Assembly (NCBI GenBank): GCA_910587095.1
Contig: CAJUMJ010000009.1
Coordinates: forward strand, 6,308 to 70,307
DNA: 64,000 nt
Direction: 5' to 3'
DNA from: an uncultured Lachnospiraceae bacterium
GTDB lineage: Bacteria > Bacillota > Clostridia > Lachnospirales > Lachnospiraceae
In this document: one piece after another, positions 7,848 to 13,913 of the stretch
Layout of the letters: each line of letters starts with the position of its first letter
Numbering within the stretch: position 1 is the first letter of the stretch
Notes under the pieces: generated by a model
Database searches by the model: none
Told to the model about the DNA's origin: nothing
What the model saw: only the letters and a program-made list of their open reading frames with translations
Program-made: the position numbers and the translations under genes

Positions 7848-8973
7848 GCAAGGCCGCCGCTATCCTGGCAATCATGATACGGTCCGCCATGAACGGCACG
7901 GAATTGAACACGCTGGAAATGAACACGGACGTATACTCCACCCCGCTTTCCACTTCATCCAGGAACTTTCGGGCAATCTCGATACTCTTCTCCTTATGCA
8001 CCTGATCCCCCGTGGTAACAAAATAAGGCTCAAAAGCTGATACAAATAAACCGGCCTCCCTCAACGTCCGTGTATTGTTCAGCTTTCCAGCCCCAAAGTC
8101 CACGATCTTGTCTCCATACTTGCGTACCCATGCCGCCAGGGTATCTCCCTCCAACTTGAAGAAATCCCTGCCGTTGTTGTTGGGGAAAAGACCTTTGAAA
8201 AAGCCGTCACCCAAAGCGCAGTTGCCCTCGGTGTCCGTCTCCCTGGTATTCCTTTCCCGCATGAAACTGTTATACCGCAGCACATCCGCATAGCTGGACT
8301 CCATGGAGAAATCCATAGACAGGAGATTGAGCATAGCCGCCGCAAGCTCCCTCTGCGCTCCTGATACCTGTACGCACTTCACGAACCGGCGCTTCGCCTC
8401 CGCCGCCACCTGCAATCTCCCTATGCCGTTCACCACGGCCATATCCTGGTCTACCACAATCGGCATCACCACGCCGAACCGGTTTTCCAGCGTCTTAGCC
8501 AGGGCTTTCATGTGCCCGTCAAATTCCCGGTGGTTCTTCTTTGCCAGCTCTACGGTATCCACCCTCCGGGTGTGCATACAGGGAAAAGCCGCCTCGCTGT
8601 CCGGCTCAATGTCCGGGAGCCCTGCGCTTATGCCCTCGATATCCATATTGTAAAGCCGGTTTTTGATCTTCCCGCAAGTGTCCTGTTTGTGGAGGTCGTT
8701 TGTGGCCCTGTTAAACAGGATATTGACGGTTTTTCTTTCATTAAGGTCTACTATATCCACATACTCCACGGGAACCCGTGTATAGCCCATACGGGCCGCT
8801 ACAAGACAACGCTGGTGCCCGGATAATATCTCCCCGCTGGTATCCGCATATACCGGGAGAAGAAATCCCAGCTTTTTCAGGGAGAGCTCCGTCAGTGCCA
8901 GCCTCTTTTCATCATTCCGGCGTGGATTGTACTCTGACGCCTGTATTTCCTTTATCGGTACTAACTTAATCAC
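7756..8973 (-). CDS. ParB-like domain fused to methyltransferase (N-terminal part, frameshifted)
   Basis: The start is GTG 8973 with GGAGG 7 nt upstream, overlapping the previous stop by 8 nt. Residues 1-75 are a ParB/Srx-type domain ending in the diagnostic SGHQR (51-55). Residues about 150-205 look like a second, degenerate copy (VVNGIGRLQVAAEAKR, 180-195). From about 285 there is a class I methyltransferase: motif I IVDFGAGKLNN (290-300), acidic strand SAFEPYF (312-318), and SSVFNSVPF (353-361) in the position of the catalytic loop. The frame then runs off into an unrelated tail (ERKGGLLVPEQPV) after VCA at about 379, whereas the next frame supplies the expected continuation. ParB-fold domains in phages bind or nick DNA, and ParB-methylase fusions are known modification enzymes. 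Methylation of DNA is therefore the first guess, with carboxymethylation possible given the CmoA-like neighbour. Confidence 0.65.
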   Translation of the reverse strand: MIKLVPIKEIQASEYNPRRNDEKRLALTELSLKKLGFLLPVYADTSGEILSGHQRCLVAARMGYTRVPVEYVDIVDLNERKTVNILFNRATNDLHKQDTCGKIKNRLYNMDIEGISAGLPDIEPDSEAAFPCMHTRRVDTVELAKKNHREFDGHMKALAKTLENRFGVVMPIVVDQDMAVVNGIGRLQVAAEAKRRFVKCVQVSGAQRELAAAMLNLLSMDFSMESSYADVLRYNSFMRERNTRETDTEGNCALGDGFFKGLFPNNNGRDFFKLEGDTLAAWVRKYGDKIVDFGAGKLNNTRTLREAGLFVSAFEPYFVTTGDQVHKEKSIEIARKFLDEVESGVEYTSVFISSVFNSVPFMADRIMIARIAAALLVCAERKGGLLVPEQPVTAVRPDKEAQRYQ

Positions 8974-9589
8974 TTAGAATCCTCCTTTGCAACTCTTCTT
9001 TGATTTCGGACGGCTCGAATATGCCCTTGTCCCTGATATCCTCCAGGAGCGCATAATATTCCGGCGCCTTTACGGTAAAGGAATAGCTGCCTATCTTTAT
9101 CACCGTACTTACATCCCGCATATCGCCGTCCGTCTCCTGGCCTGCCTCTGCATCCGCATCATCACCGCCGCCCACGAAATCATCCGTGGCGCTTTCCAGG
9201 TATTTATCCAGGTCAACCTCCCCGTCCATGAATCCGGTAGGAAAGACGGATATATCATCATCCCCCAGGAGTGCGGCCAGCTTTTCCATATCCCAATCGC
9301 CTTTGATCTTATTCAGGGCCAGGCAAAGAACCTTTTCCCTGTCCTCGTCCGGCTCGTTTATCATGACGCACTCCACTTCTGCAGCACCCGTATCCTTTAG
9401 CACCTGCAATCTCTGGTGCCCTCCGACCAGGCGCATATTGTGTTCATTGACAACCAGGGGCTCAATGAATCCAAATTCCCGGATGCTCGCCTCTATCTGC
9501 TCATACTCCGGCGATCCTTTTTCCAGCCGCACACGGGGATTGAACTCACTTTCCCGGATATCCTCAATCTGTATTTTCCTGATTTCCAT
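8966..9589 (-). CDS. ParB/Srx-like domain protein (second of three)
   Basis: The ATG at 9589 (MEIRKIQIEDIRESEFNPRV) lies 10 nt after GGAGG and is preferred to an in-frame TTG 6 nt upstream; the protein is 207 aa. Residues 1-95 form a ParB-like N-terminal domain: NPRVRLEKGSPEYEQIEASI, then LVGGHQRLQVLKD with the core GHQR motif and LCLALNKIKGDWD. The C-terminal half is acidic (DDFVGGGDDADAEAG) and ends in a small domain shared with the upstream paralogue. It overlaps the genes on both sides, so the three ParB-like genes are one translational unit. The function could be sequence-specific DNA binding or phosphotransfer; no partition site or ParA is visible, so plasmid-style partitioning is unlikely. 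Confidence 0.8.
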   Translation of the reverse strand: MEIRKIQIEDIRESEFNPRVRLEKGSPEYEQIEASIREFGFIEPLVVNEHNMRLVGGHQRLQVLKDTGAAEVECVMINEPDEDREKVLCLALNKIKGDWDMEKLAALLGDDDISVFPTGFMDGEVDLDKYLESATDDFVGGGDDADAEAGQETDGDMRDVSTVIKIGSYSFTVKAPEYYALLEDIRDKGIFEPSEIKEELQRRILSD

Positions 9590-10199
9590 TCCCAAACAGC
9601 CTCCTTTTCAGCTCTGCCTCTACTTTCTCCTTTGAAAAGCCTACCTTTTCCCGGACGTCTGCCATCATGTCCTTGTACGGGCCGTTGGGAATCCGGAACG
9701 TGTACTCGCCCACGATACAGGGCACGCCCTCTTTTGTATCCTCTTTCTTTCCCACGCTTTCCACATCCGGCGCCTCCCCGCCTCCGATTTCCTCCTGGAG
9801 CTCTCCCAGCAGATCGGCAATTTCATCATCAGAGAATCCCGTTGCCAGGATATCAACCGGCGAATCCCTTAGCTCTTCCAGGATATCCGCCAGGGCTCCG
9901 TAATCCCACTGGCCGCTGATCTTGTTCAGGGCGATACAGAGGGCCTTTTCCCTCTCCGGCTCCATGTCAACGATAACAACCTCCGTTTCCTCCACGCCCT
10001 CCGCCAGCATGACGTTTAGCCGCTGGTGTCCGCTTACCAGGGTACCGGTTCTTTCGTTCACAATCAGAGGAACCACCAGACCGAACTCGTCAATACTGGC
10101 TTTCAGTGCCTTGTATTCGTGATCCACTTCCGTCAGGCGCACTCTCGGATTGTATTCTGCAGGCTTGATATCTTCCAGCCTCATAACCTTACTTTCCAT
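9564..10199 (-). CDS. ParB/Srx-like domain protein (first of three)
   Basis: A 211-residue paralogue of the next gene. Residues 1-100 carry NPRVRLTEVDHEYKALKASI, the core LVSGHQRLNVMLAEG and LCIALNKISGQWDYGALADI, the standard layout of phage ParB-like domains. A following segment (GFSDDEIADLLGELQEEIGG) resembles the helper domain often attached in ParB-DNA methylase fusions. The C-terminal region (GEYTFRIPNGPYKDMMADVR) aligns by eye with the C-terminal region of the second protein (GSYSFTVKAPEYYALLEDIR), showing that the two arose by tandem duplication. It overlaps the next gene by about 26 nt. The exact biochemical role is not known. Confidence 0.8.
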   Translation of the reverse strand: MESKVMRLEDIKPAEYNPRVRLTEVDHEYKALKASIDEFGLVVPLIVNERTGTLVSGHQRLNVMLAEGVEETEVVIVDMEPEREKALCIALNKISGQWDYGALADILEELRDSPVDILATGFSDDEIADLLGELQEEIGGGEAPDVESVGKKEDTKEGVPCIVGEYTFRIPNGPYKDMMADVREKVGFSKEKVEAELKRRLFGNGNQENTD

Positions 10200-10294
10200 G
10201 CCTTTTCCCTCGCTTTCTCAATTTTGGCATAAAAAAACAGCGCATCCGCAAATACGCTGCTTTCTTACCTGTGTTGCGGCCGGTCCGCTCCCTC

Positions 10295-10816
10295 TCAACC
10301 GAAGAGGGATAACTGCTCCGGTTCCGGCTCTTTCTGCTTTATCTCGTGGTAGCTGTCCGCACTCTTTATGAACTTATCATAGGGAGCCGCCTCAATCCCG
10401 TACCTGCCGTACATGGTTCTCGTCCTGGGATTGCTCTCTACCGCATAGAACTGAATCGGATTCATACCATGTTTCGGGAACACGAACCTTTTCAGTGCCG
10501 ACTCCTTAAATACGGGCGGTTCAGCGTTGAAGTCATTGAAATAATATTCCTCCGGCTGCCAGCCGGTCTTGCGGAGAATATTCTCCATGGTGGCTTTCAT
10601 CTGGTAGTCCGGTCTGGCCGTTATGATGATAACGTAATCGCCCCTGACCGCCTCGATCAAATCCCTCCGGTATTCCTCGTACTGCATCCGCTTTGTAAAG
10701 GGCCGCAGCATACGGGTTTCCTGTTGGTTTCCGACCAGGGTATAATTCAGGTCAAGCAAACAAATCCTCCTACCGTCTGCCACCTTTGACAACTCGCCGC
10801 TCATTACTTCACTCAT
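10295..10816 (-). CDS. HAD-like phosphohydrolase with C-terminal clamp-binding motif
   Basis: The start chosen is ATG 10816, 7 nt after AGGAG (173 aa); earlier in-frame GTG and ATG codons have worse spacing. The HAD motif I is ICLLDLNYTLVGN, where the second acidic residue of the usual DxD is Asn, so catalysis may be weakened or changed. Motif II is IIITARPDY, and KRFVFPKHG with YAVESNPRTRTMY are in the places of motifs III and IV. The overall pattern recalls the phosphatase half of phage polynucleotide kinases. The protein ends in EQLSLFG, a textbook QL[S/D]LF beta-sliding-clamp peptide, suggesting it is tethered to the replication fork. Confidence 0.65.
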   Translation of the reverse strand: MSEVMSGELSKVADGRRICLLDLNYTLVGNQQETRMLRPFTKRMQYEEYRRDLIEAVRGDYVIIITARPDYQMKATMENILRKTGWQPEEYYFNDFNAEPPVFKESALKRFVFPKHGMNPIQFYAVESNPRTRTMYGRYGIEAAPYDKFIKSADSYHEIKQKEPEPEQLSLFG

Positions 10817-11009
10817 GCTCATTCTCCTTTCGGCCACTCCTGGGCCTGCGCTTTTTCAGTCTGCGGATTCCGTCTCTTACAGCGTCCGCCCGGTCTTTCC
10901 CGGTTTCCTGGCAATACTGGTTCAGTATCGCTTCACACTCTGCGTCTATCCGGACAGATATCTTGCTCTGCTTCGGATTCTTTGTGGGGCGCCCTCTCTT
11001 GACTTCCAC
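10809..11009 (-). CDS. Small ribbon-helix-helix-like DNA-binding protein
   Basis: The start chosen is GTG 11009 (66 aa), because GGAGG lies 7 nt upstream and a consensus promoter ends just before it. The protein is very basic: KRGRPTKNPKQSKISVRID is an AT-hook-like GRP start followed by an RHH beta strand, then AECEAILNQYCQETGKD and RADAVRDGIRRLKKRRPR as the two helices. This matches small CopG-like regulators often found near phage late genes. It overlaps the HAD-like gene by 8 nt and is the first gene after the promoter at 11044-11072. It might autoregulate that promoter, but no operator was identified. Confidence 0.65.
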   Translation of the reverse strand: MEVKRGRPTKNPKQSKISVRIDAECEAILNQYCQETGKDRADAVRDGIRRLKKRRPRSGRKENEHE

Positions 11010-11043
11010 ACGACCGCCTCCTTTCCACTGTTGCCCTAACAAT

Positions 11044-11072
11044 ATTATACCATTTTGTCCGACATAATTCAA
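11044..11072 (-). promoter_or_regulatory. Sigma-A promoter for the ParB/packaging operon
   Basis: On the - strand this reads TTGAAT (-35, + coordinates 11067-11072), a 17-nt spacer, then TATAAT (-10, 11044-11049). It is followed about 35 nt later by the GTG of the ribbon-helix-helix gene. It would transcribe leftward through the HAD, ParB, CmoA-like and packaging genes. A terminator-like hairpin at 11118-11146 lies immediately upstream, isolating this unit. Confidence 0.75.
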
Positions 11073-11404
11073 TGATTTTCCTTGTATTTATCGGCTTTAC
11101 AGGCACTTATGAAATGCAAAAGAGCCTACCAGCGGCGGGCCCTTTTCGGTGGTTGTGGATGATCGGAGTAGCTTTCCATGCCAGGCCGTATGCTTTTATC
11201 GGGATAGGGGAGGTTTTGCGCCTCCCCGTCCGTAAGGGATAAATGAGCATGGCGTAGTCCTGAATACCGGTTCAGTCTACGAATGGCAGGCAAGTCAATC
11301 TTGCCAGATACACTATAACATCCTGGGAAATGAATGGTCAACGTAAAAAAAACGAAAATTTATGTCCGTGGCTCTCTTATAGCCGCAAGGACAGGCAAAA
11401 CCAC
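11073..11404. other. 330-bp non-coding phage region with stable hairpins
   Basis: No gene with a ribosome-binding site was found. The region holds a terminator hairpin for leftward transcripts at 11118-11146 and a perfect 7-bp stem GGGGAGG/CCTCCCC with a 7-nt loop at 11207-11227. A short inverted repeat (GGCAAG...CTTGCC) lies around 11287-11306. The stretch separates the late-activator gene from the ParB operon. It may hold the binding site of the late activator or a structured RNA, but neither can be shown here. Confidence 0.4.
11118..11146 (-). terminator. Terminator downstream of late-activator gene
   Basis: On the - strand AAAAGGGCC pairs with GGCTCTTTT (9 bp, one G-U) around an 11-nt loop, with the T-run forming the 3' arm. 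It sits between the late-activator gene and the promoter at 11044-11072, a sensible place to end the early transcript or to be read through by an antitermination-type activator. Confidence 0.55.
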
Positions 11405-11995
11405 CTATTCCCTAAGTATTCTGGTAATCACTCCGTCAAGGCCAAAAATAAGGGCTGTCAGGTCCTCTCTGGCTTGTTTGGCGTCATTCTGGATAGTGCG
11501 TACATCCTCGCCCTCCAACTCCGCAATCTCCTTTGTGTTCAGCTTGTTTTCGGAGAGGTACAGGTACTCGATCACCCTGTACTGTCTCTGCTTCACTTTG
11601 GACGCGGAACTCTCACACTCTTTCCGGTACACTTCCAGCATGGTATTCACATGGGCCATGACCATGTTGACCGTCACCACGCTGCGTTTCAGATTGTGGA
11701 GCGTTTTATCATCATCAAAGATACCGAACTTTGTCAGGACTTCCAGATCGGCAATGCCCTCGTTGACCTCTTCCGCACGTTCCAGCGTGTAGACGGAATT
11801 TTGTGCGTACTCGTTGAGCTGCGTATATCTCTCCAGAAGAGTTTTTGTCCGGTACAGCAGACGTCCGGCCTTTCTCCTGGTGGTTTCCTCATGCTCATTC
11901 TTGTACGCCGCTATACCGGCCTCTGATGCCCTCCGCATCATTTCCTGTAGTTCCCGTTCCGAAATGTTATAAGTCTTTGCGCCTTTATTAGCCAT
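11405..11995 (-). CDS. Late transcription activator, RinA/ArpU-like
   Basis: The start chosen is ATG 11995 (MANKGAKTYNISERELQEMM, 196 aa), with GGAGG 9 nt upstream. The protein is largely alpha-helical and ends in a sigma-70 region-4-like helix-turn-helix (RQYRVIEYLYLSENKLNTKE, then IAELEGEDVRTIQNDAKQAR, about residues 140-180). Small proteins of this kind (RinA, ArpU families) sit immediately upstream of the terminase module in Firmicutes phages and activate late genes. Here it lies upstream of the packaging operon. Its 5' leader is opposed by an antisense promoter at 12013-12041. The exact family name is by analogy. Confidence 0.68.
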   Translation of the reverse strand: MANKGAKTYNISERELQEMMRRASEAGIAAYKNEHEETTRRKAGRLLYRTKTLLERYTQLNEYAQNSVYTLERAEEVNEGIADLEVLTKFGIFDDDKTLHNLKRSVVTVNMVMAHVNTMLEVYRKECESSASKVKQRQYRVIEYLYLSENKLNTKEIAELEGEDVRTIQNDAKQAREDLTALIFGLDGVITRILRE

Positions 11996-12009
11996 TTTCC
12001 CAAACCTCC

Positions 12010-12071
12010 CACTTGACATTTTTCCCAAAACGCCTTATAATGGCGTTACCGTGTATGGGGTTTGTCAAGTG
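12010..12071. promoter_or_regulatory. Nested inverted repeats around antisense promoter
   Basis: An outer perfect 9-bp inverted repeat (CACTTGACA at 12010-12018, TGTCAAGTG at 12063-12071) encloses an inner perfect 6-bp one (AACGCC at 12029-12034, GGCGTT at 12042-12047). The inner repeat straddles the -10 of the + strand promoter, as an operator would; the left outer arm contains its -35. A repressor bound at the inner repeat would block that promoter. Confidence 0.55.
12013..12041 (+). promoter_or_regulatory. Perfect consensus sigma-A promoter, antisense to phage operon
   Basis: TTGACA (12013-12018), a 17-nt spacer, TATAAT (12036-12041): a fully consensus promoter. It points rightward, against the surrounding leftward phage genes, and its start would be near 12048. 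No + strand gene follows; instead an intrinsic terminator occurs within 50 nt. Confidence 0.8.
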
Positions 12072-12098
12072 CTGGGAGGCATTGGGCAGACCTTTTTC
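12048..12098 (+). ncRNA. Candidate ~50-nt antisense RNA
   Basis: Transcription from the consensus promoter at 12013-12041 would begin near 12048. It would end at a hairpin of GGTTTGTC (12059-12066) with GGCAGACC (12085-12092), 8 bp with two G-U pairs, followed by TTTTTCTTT. The 17- to 18-nt loop contains GGGAGG, a Shine-Dalgarno-like sequence. The RNA is complementary to the leader of the late-activator mRNA, roughly 50-100 nt upstream of that gene's ATG. Control of the lytic switch by antisense pairing or by polymerase collision is inferred. Confidence 0.5.
12059..12098 (+). terminator. Intrinsic terminator of the antisense RNA
   Basis: GGTTTGTC pairs with GGCAGACC around a loop of about 18 nt and is followed by TTTTTCTTTATT. 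It lies only about 20 nt after the TATAAT box on the + strand, so the transcript would be very short. Confidence 0.55.
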
Positions 12099-12131
12099 TT
12101 TATTCAGTTTTCAGTTTATCCGGCCGGCCAA

Positions 12132-12728
12132 TCAGCCGGGGAACCCGTCAGGAGAAATCTTTTTCGTCATGAACACCCCTTTCGGCAGCGTATCAGTGGA
12201 AATGACGTCCACCCCGAATCTGGCGATCCTGATTCCGTGCAAGTCCGCCTCATGGCGCATATGCTCCGGAATATCCACCTTTTCATCCACAACGATAGGC
12301 TCTCTGGCGTCAGATAAAAGGGTTTTACCTTTTCTTTTCCGAATCTCGCTTTCCAGCTCTTCCAGGCTGTCAATGACCTTATGGCCGGTGATCTGCTCAA
12401 ATAATTCTCTGGCGATCCTCTCTGCGTTTGCGGTTGTACGGCTTTCCTCGCCGTTGGTATGCTGTTTCTTTTCATATGGCGCAGAATACATGGCGGCCAT
12501 AGATTCGTTGAACTCTTCCGCTTCGATTCTTGCCATATCCAGCAGAATCTTGTTGACCTCCGTTCTTGCCACTCCGCCGATTTCGACACGGACGGATTCT
12601 TTTGTGAGCTCCGATCTGAGGCGGTTCCACATTTTACAAAAATTCATCTGTGCCTGGTTCCACATTGATTCAAAATCCATGTGCCACCCTCCCTGATCTG
12701 CCTGTCTCTTTGCCTCTTTACTGTTCAT
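12132..12728 (-). CDS. Phage protein of unknown function
   Basis: A 198-residue protein from ATG 12728. A second start at 12680 (MDFESMWNQAQMNF, 182 aa) has a better-spaced GGGAGG 7 nt upstream and may be the real one. The N-terminal half is helical and amphipathic; the middle is charged (ELESEIRKRKGKTLLSDARE). The C-terminal segment, IPEHMRHEADLHGIRIARFG then VDVISTDTLPKGVFMTKK, looks like a compact beta domain. I do not recognise the family. It is co-directional with the late-activator gene and separated from it by the antisense RNA locus. Confidence 0.6.
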   Translation of the reverse strand: MNSKEAKRQADQGGWHMDFESMWNQAQMNFCKMWNRLRSELTKESVRVEIGGVARTEVNKILLDMARIEAEEFNESMAAMYSAPYEKKQHTNGEESRTTANAERIARELFEQITGHKVIDSLEELESEIRKRKGKTLLSDAREPIVVDEKVDIPEHMRHEADLHGIRIARFGVDVISTDTLPKGVFMTKKISPDGFPG

Positions 12729-12745
12729 ATTTCCTCCTGTCTGCC

Positions 12746-13015
12746 TTACCTGGCACGGTTTCCTTTGAATCTCTTCGACTGCTGGCAGGTGGCGAAATGG
12801 GAAATGTACCCCACTCCGTCAGCCTCTTCCGGCGTGTCAACGATAGTTGCTGTCACCACATCACCGCCCTGCGTGACGATTTTTTCTTTCCCGGCCGCAT
12901 CTTTCCGGTAGTGGTGAATTGTGGTGTTGACCGGCATATTCTTACCGGCCTTTGTCCTTATCCAGAGGACACGCTGGCCGCATCCCCGGCACTGTCCGAA
13001 ATTATCTTTCCACAT
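12746..13015 (-). CDS. Small putative zinc-binding phage protein
   Basis: An 89-residue protein with CRGCGQRVLWI at residues 9-19 (a CxxC knuckle) and a C-terminal HFATC pair, together a possible CCHC zinc ribbon. Between them is a beta-rich segment (MPVNTTIHHYRKDAAGKEKI). The ATG at 13015 has GGAGG 5 nt upstream. Small zinc-ribbon proteins of this design are common in Firmicutes phage replication modules, with no settled role. Both flanking genes are on the same strand with 17-nt gaps. Confidence 0.65.
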   Translation of the reverse strand: MWKDNFGQCRGCGQRVLWIRTKAGKNMPVNTTIHHYRKDAAGKEKIVTQGGDVVTATIVDTPEEADGVGYISHFATCQQSKRFKGNRAR

Positions 13016-13032
13016 GGCATCCTCCTGTCTGG

Positions 13033-13665
13033 TTATTCCTCGTCCTCCGGTTCCTCATAGGAGTAACCGTCATCCTCCCTGTGCTCCTCTTCCTCGTCTA
13101 CCTCCCTGCACTCCCCGTCTATTACTTCTCCCGGCAGTGCGCCGGCATCCGCAACCTCACCCGGCAGCGCTCCCTCGTCTGCCACTTCACCAGGTAACAG
13201 GGGAGTATTCATCCACGCTTTTTCAGGATCAGTTTCAAGGGAGCCCTGGCCGCCCTCGCCCTCTTCCTGGTTCCACGGCTGGTCTTTGTCAAAGATAGTC
13301 CGCTGATCCGTTCCTGTGATGTATGCCAGGACGTACATCTGGCGCCCCTCGTCCCATACAAGCTGCATTTCCGGATTCTTGTTTCCGGTCAGCTCGTCTT
13401 TCACGGTGATGTTGGAAGAAACCTTATGCTTGAACTTCGGTTTCTGAATCCGCCTGCTCTCTCCCTCGATATCGGGATCATAGTTGGGTATGTACTCGTT
13501 TTCCAGAGAAACATCAATTTTCAGCGTTATGGAGCCGTCCGTGGAATCGCTGTCAACCATATTCTTGAAAAGCCTCCGTAATACCCTGTTAAAATTCATC
13601 CTGGCCTCGTCAAAGGTTACATCCTCTATGACCAGTTCCTGTGTATCATCAGCGATCTTGCTCAT
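13033..13665 (-). CDS. Phage protein with tandem LPGEV repeats and acidic tail
   Basis: A 210-residue protein. The N-terminal part (LVIEDVTFDEARMNFNRVLR, then ITLKIDVSLENEY and FKHKVSSNITVKDELTGN) resembles small phage proteins sometimes annotated as replication terminator proteins. Those have a helix followed by KITIxL and a repeated beta layout; this likeness is by eye. From about residue 155 there are three near-identical 10-residue repeats beginning LPGEV (LPGEVADEGA, LPGEVADAGA, LPGEVIDGEC). A very acidic tail rich in Glu, Asp and Tyr follows. Such repeats expand by slippage and could be a flexible linker or a binding site for a basic partner. Confidence 0.6.
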   Translation of the reverse strand: MSKIADDTQELVIEDVTFDEARMNFNRVLRRLFKNMVDSDSTDGSITLKIDVSLENEYIPNYDPDIEGESRRIQKPKFKHKVSSNITVKDELTGNKNPEMQLVWDEGRQMYVLAYITGTDQRTIFDKDQPWNQEEGEGGQGSLETDPEKAWMNTPLLPGEVADEGALPGEVADAGALPGEVIDGECREVDEEEEHREDDGYSYEEPEDEE

Positions 13666-13913
13666 GTCTTTCTCTTTACCTCCTTATGGTCTTGTTTCAG
13701 AAATGCCGCCACAACTTCCAGGCAGTCAGCCTCTTTGTTCTTTCCGGCGTCATGGCCGTACCGGTCAGCGCATTGGTCCTCTGCGATACACTCCGCACAA
13801 TTCAACGGGTCAGTGAGAATATATATCGCATCTTCCAGCGTTGTACCCTGCGGGAGAGCTTCGTGCTTTATCAGGTATTCCAGGTTGGACGGCGCAACCT
13901 TTTCACTACTCAT
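13662..13913 (-). CDS. Small cysteine-rich phage protein
   Basis: The start chosen is ATG 13913 (MSSEKVAPSNLEYLIKHEAL, 83 aa), behind GGAGG. It contains NCAECIAEDQC and a further Cys (ADCLEV), four cysteines that could bind one zinc ion. It overlaps the HD-domain gene start region by 8 nt and the next gene by 4 nt, so it is translated as part of the same unit. I do not recognise a family. Confidence 0.55.
   Translation of the reverse strand: MSSEKVAPSNLEYLIKHEALPQGTTLEDAIYILTDPLNCAECIAEDQCADRYGHDAGKNKEADCLEVVAAFLKQDHKEVKRKT

Noticed and set aside
8966..10199. Plasmid-type ParABS partition system
   Set aside because: ParB-like domains are present, but there is no ParA ATPase and no parS-like site, and the genes sit next to a methyltransferase.
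11126..11341. 71-codon frame on the - strand
   Set aside because: It needs a TTG start without ribosome-binding site and covers the hairpin and terminator region.
12051..12317. 88-codon + strand frame downstream of the consensus promoter
   Set aside because: An intrinsic terminator at 12059-12098 comes before most of it, and it is antisense to a plausible gene.
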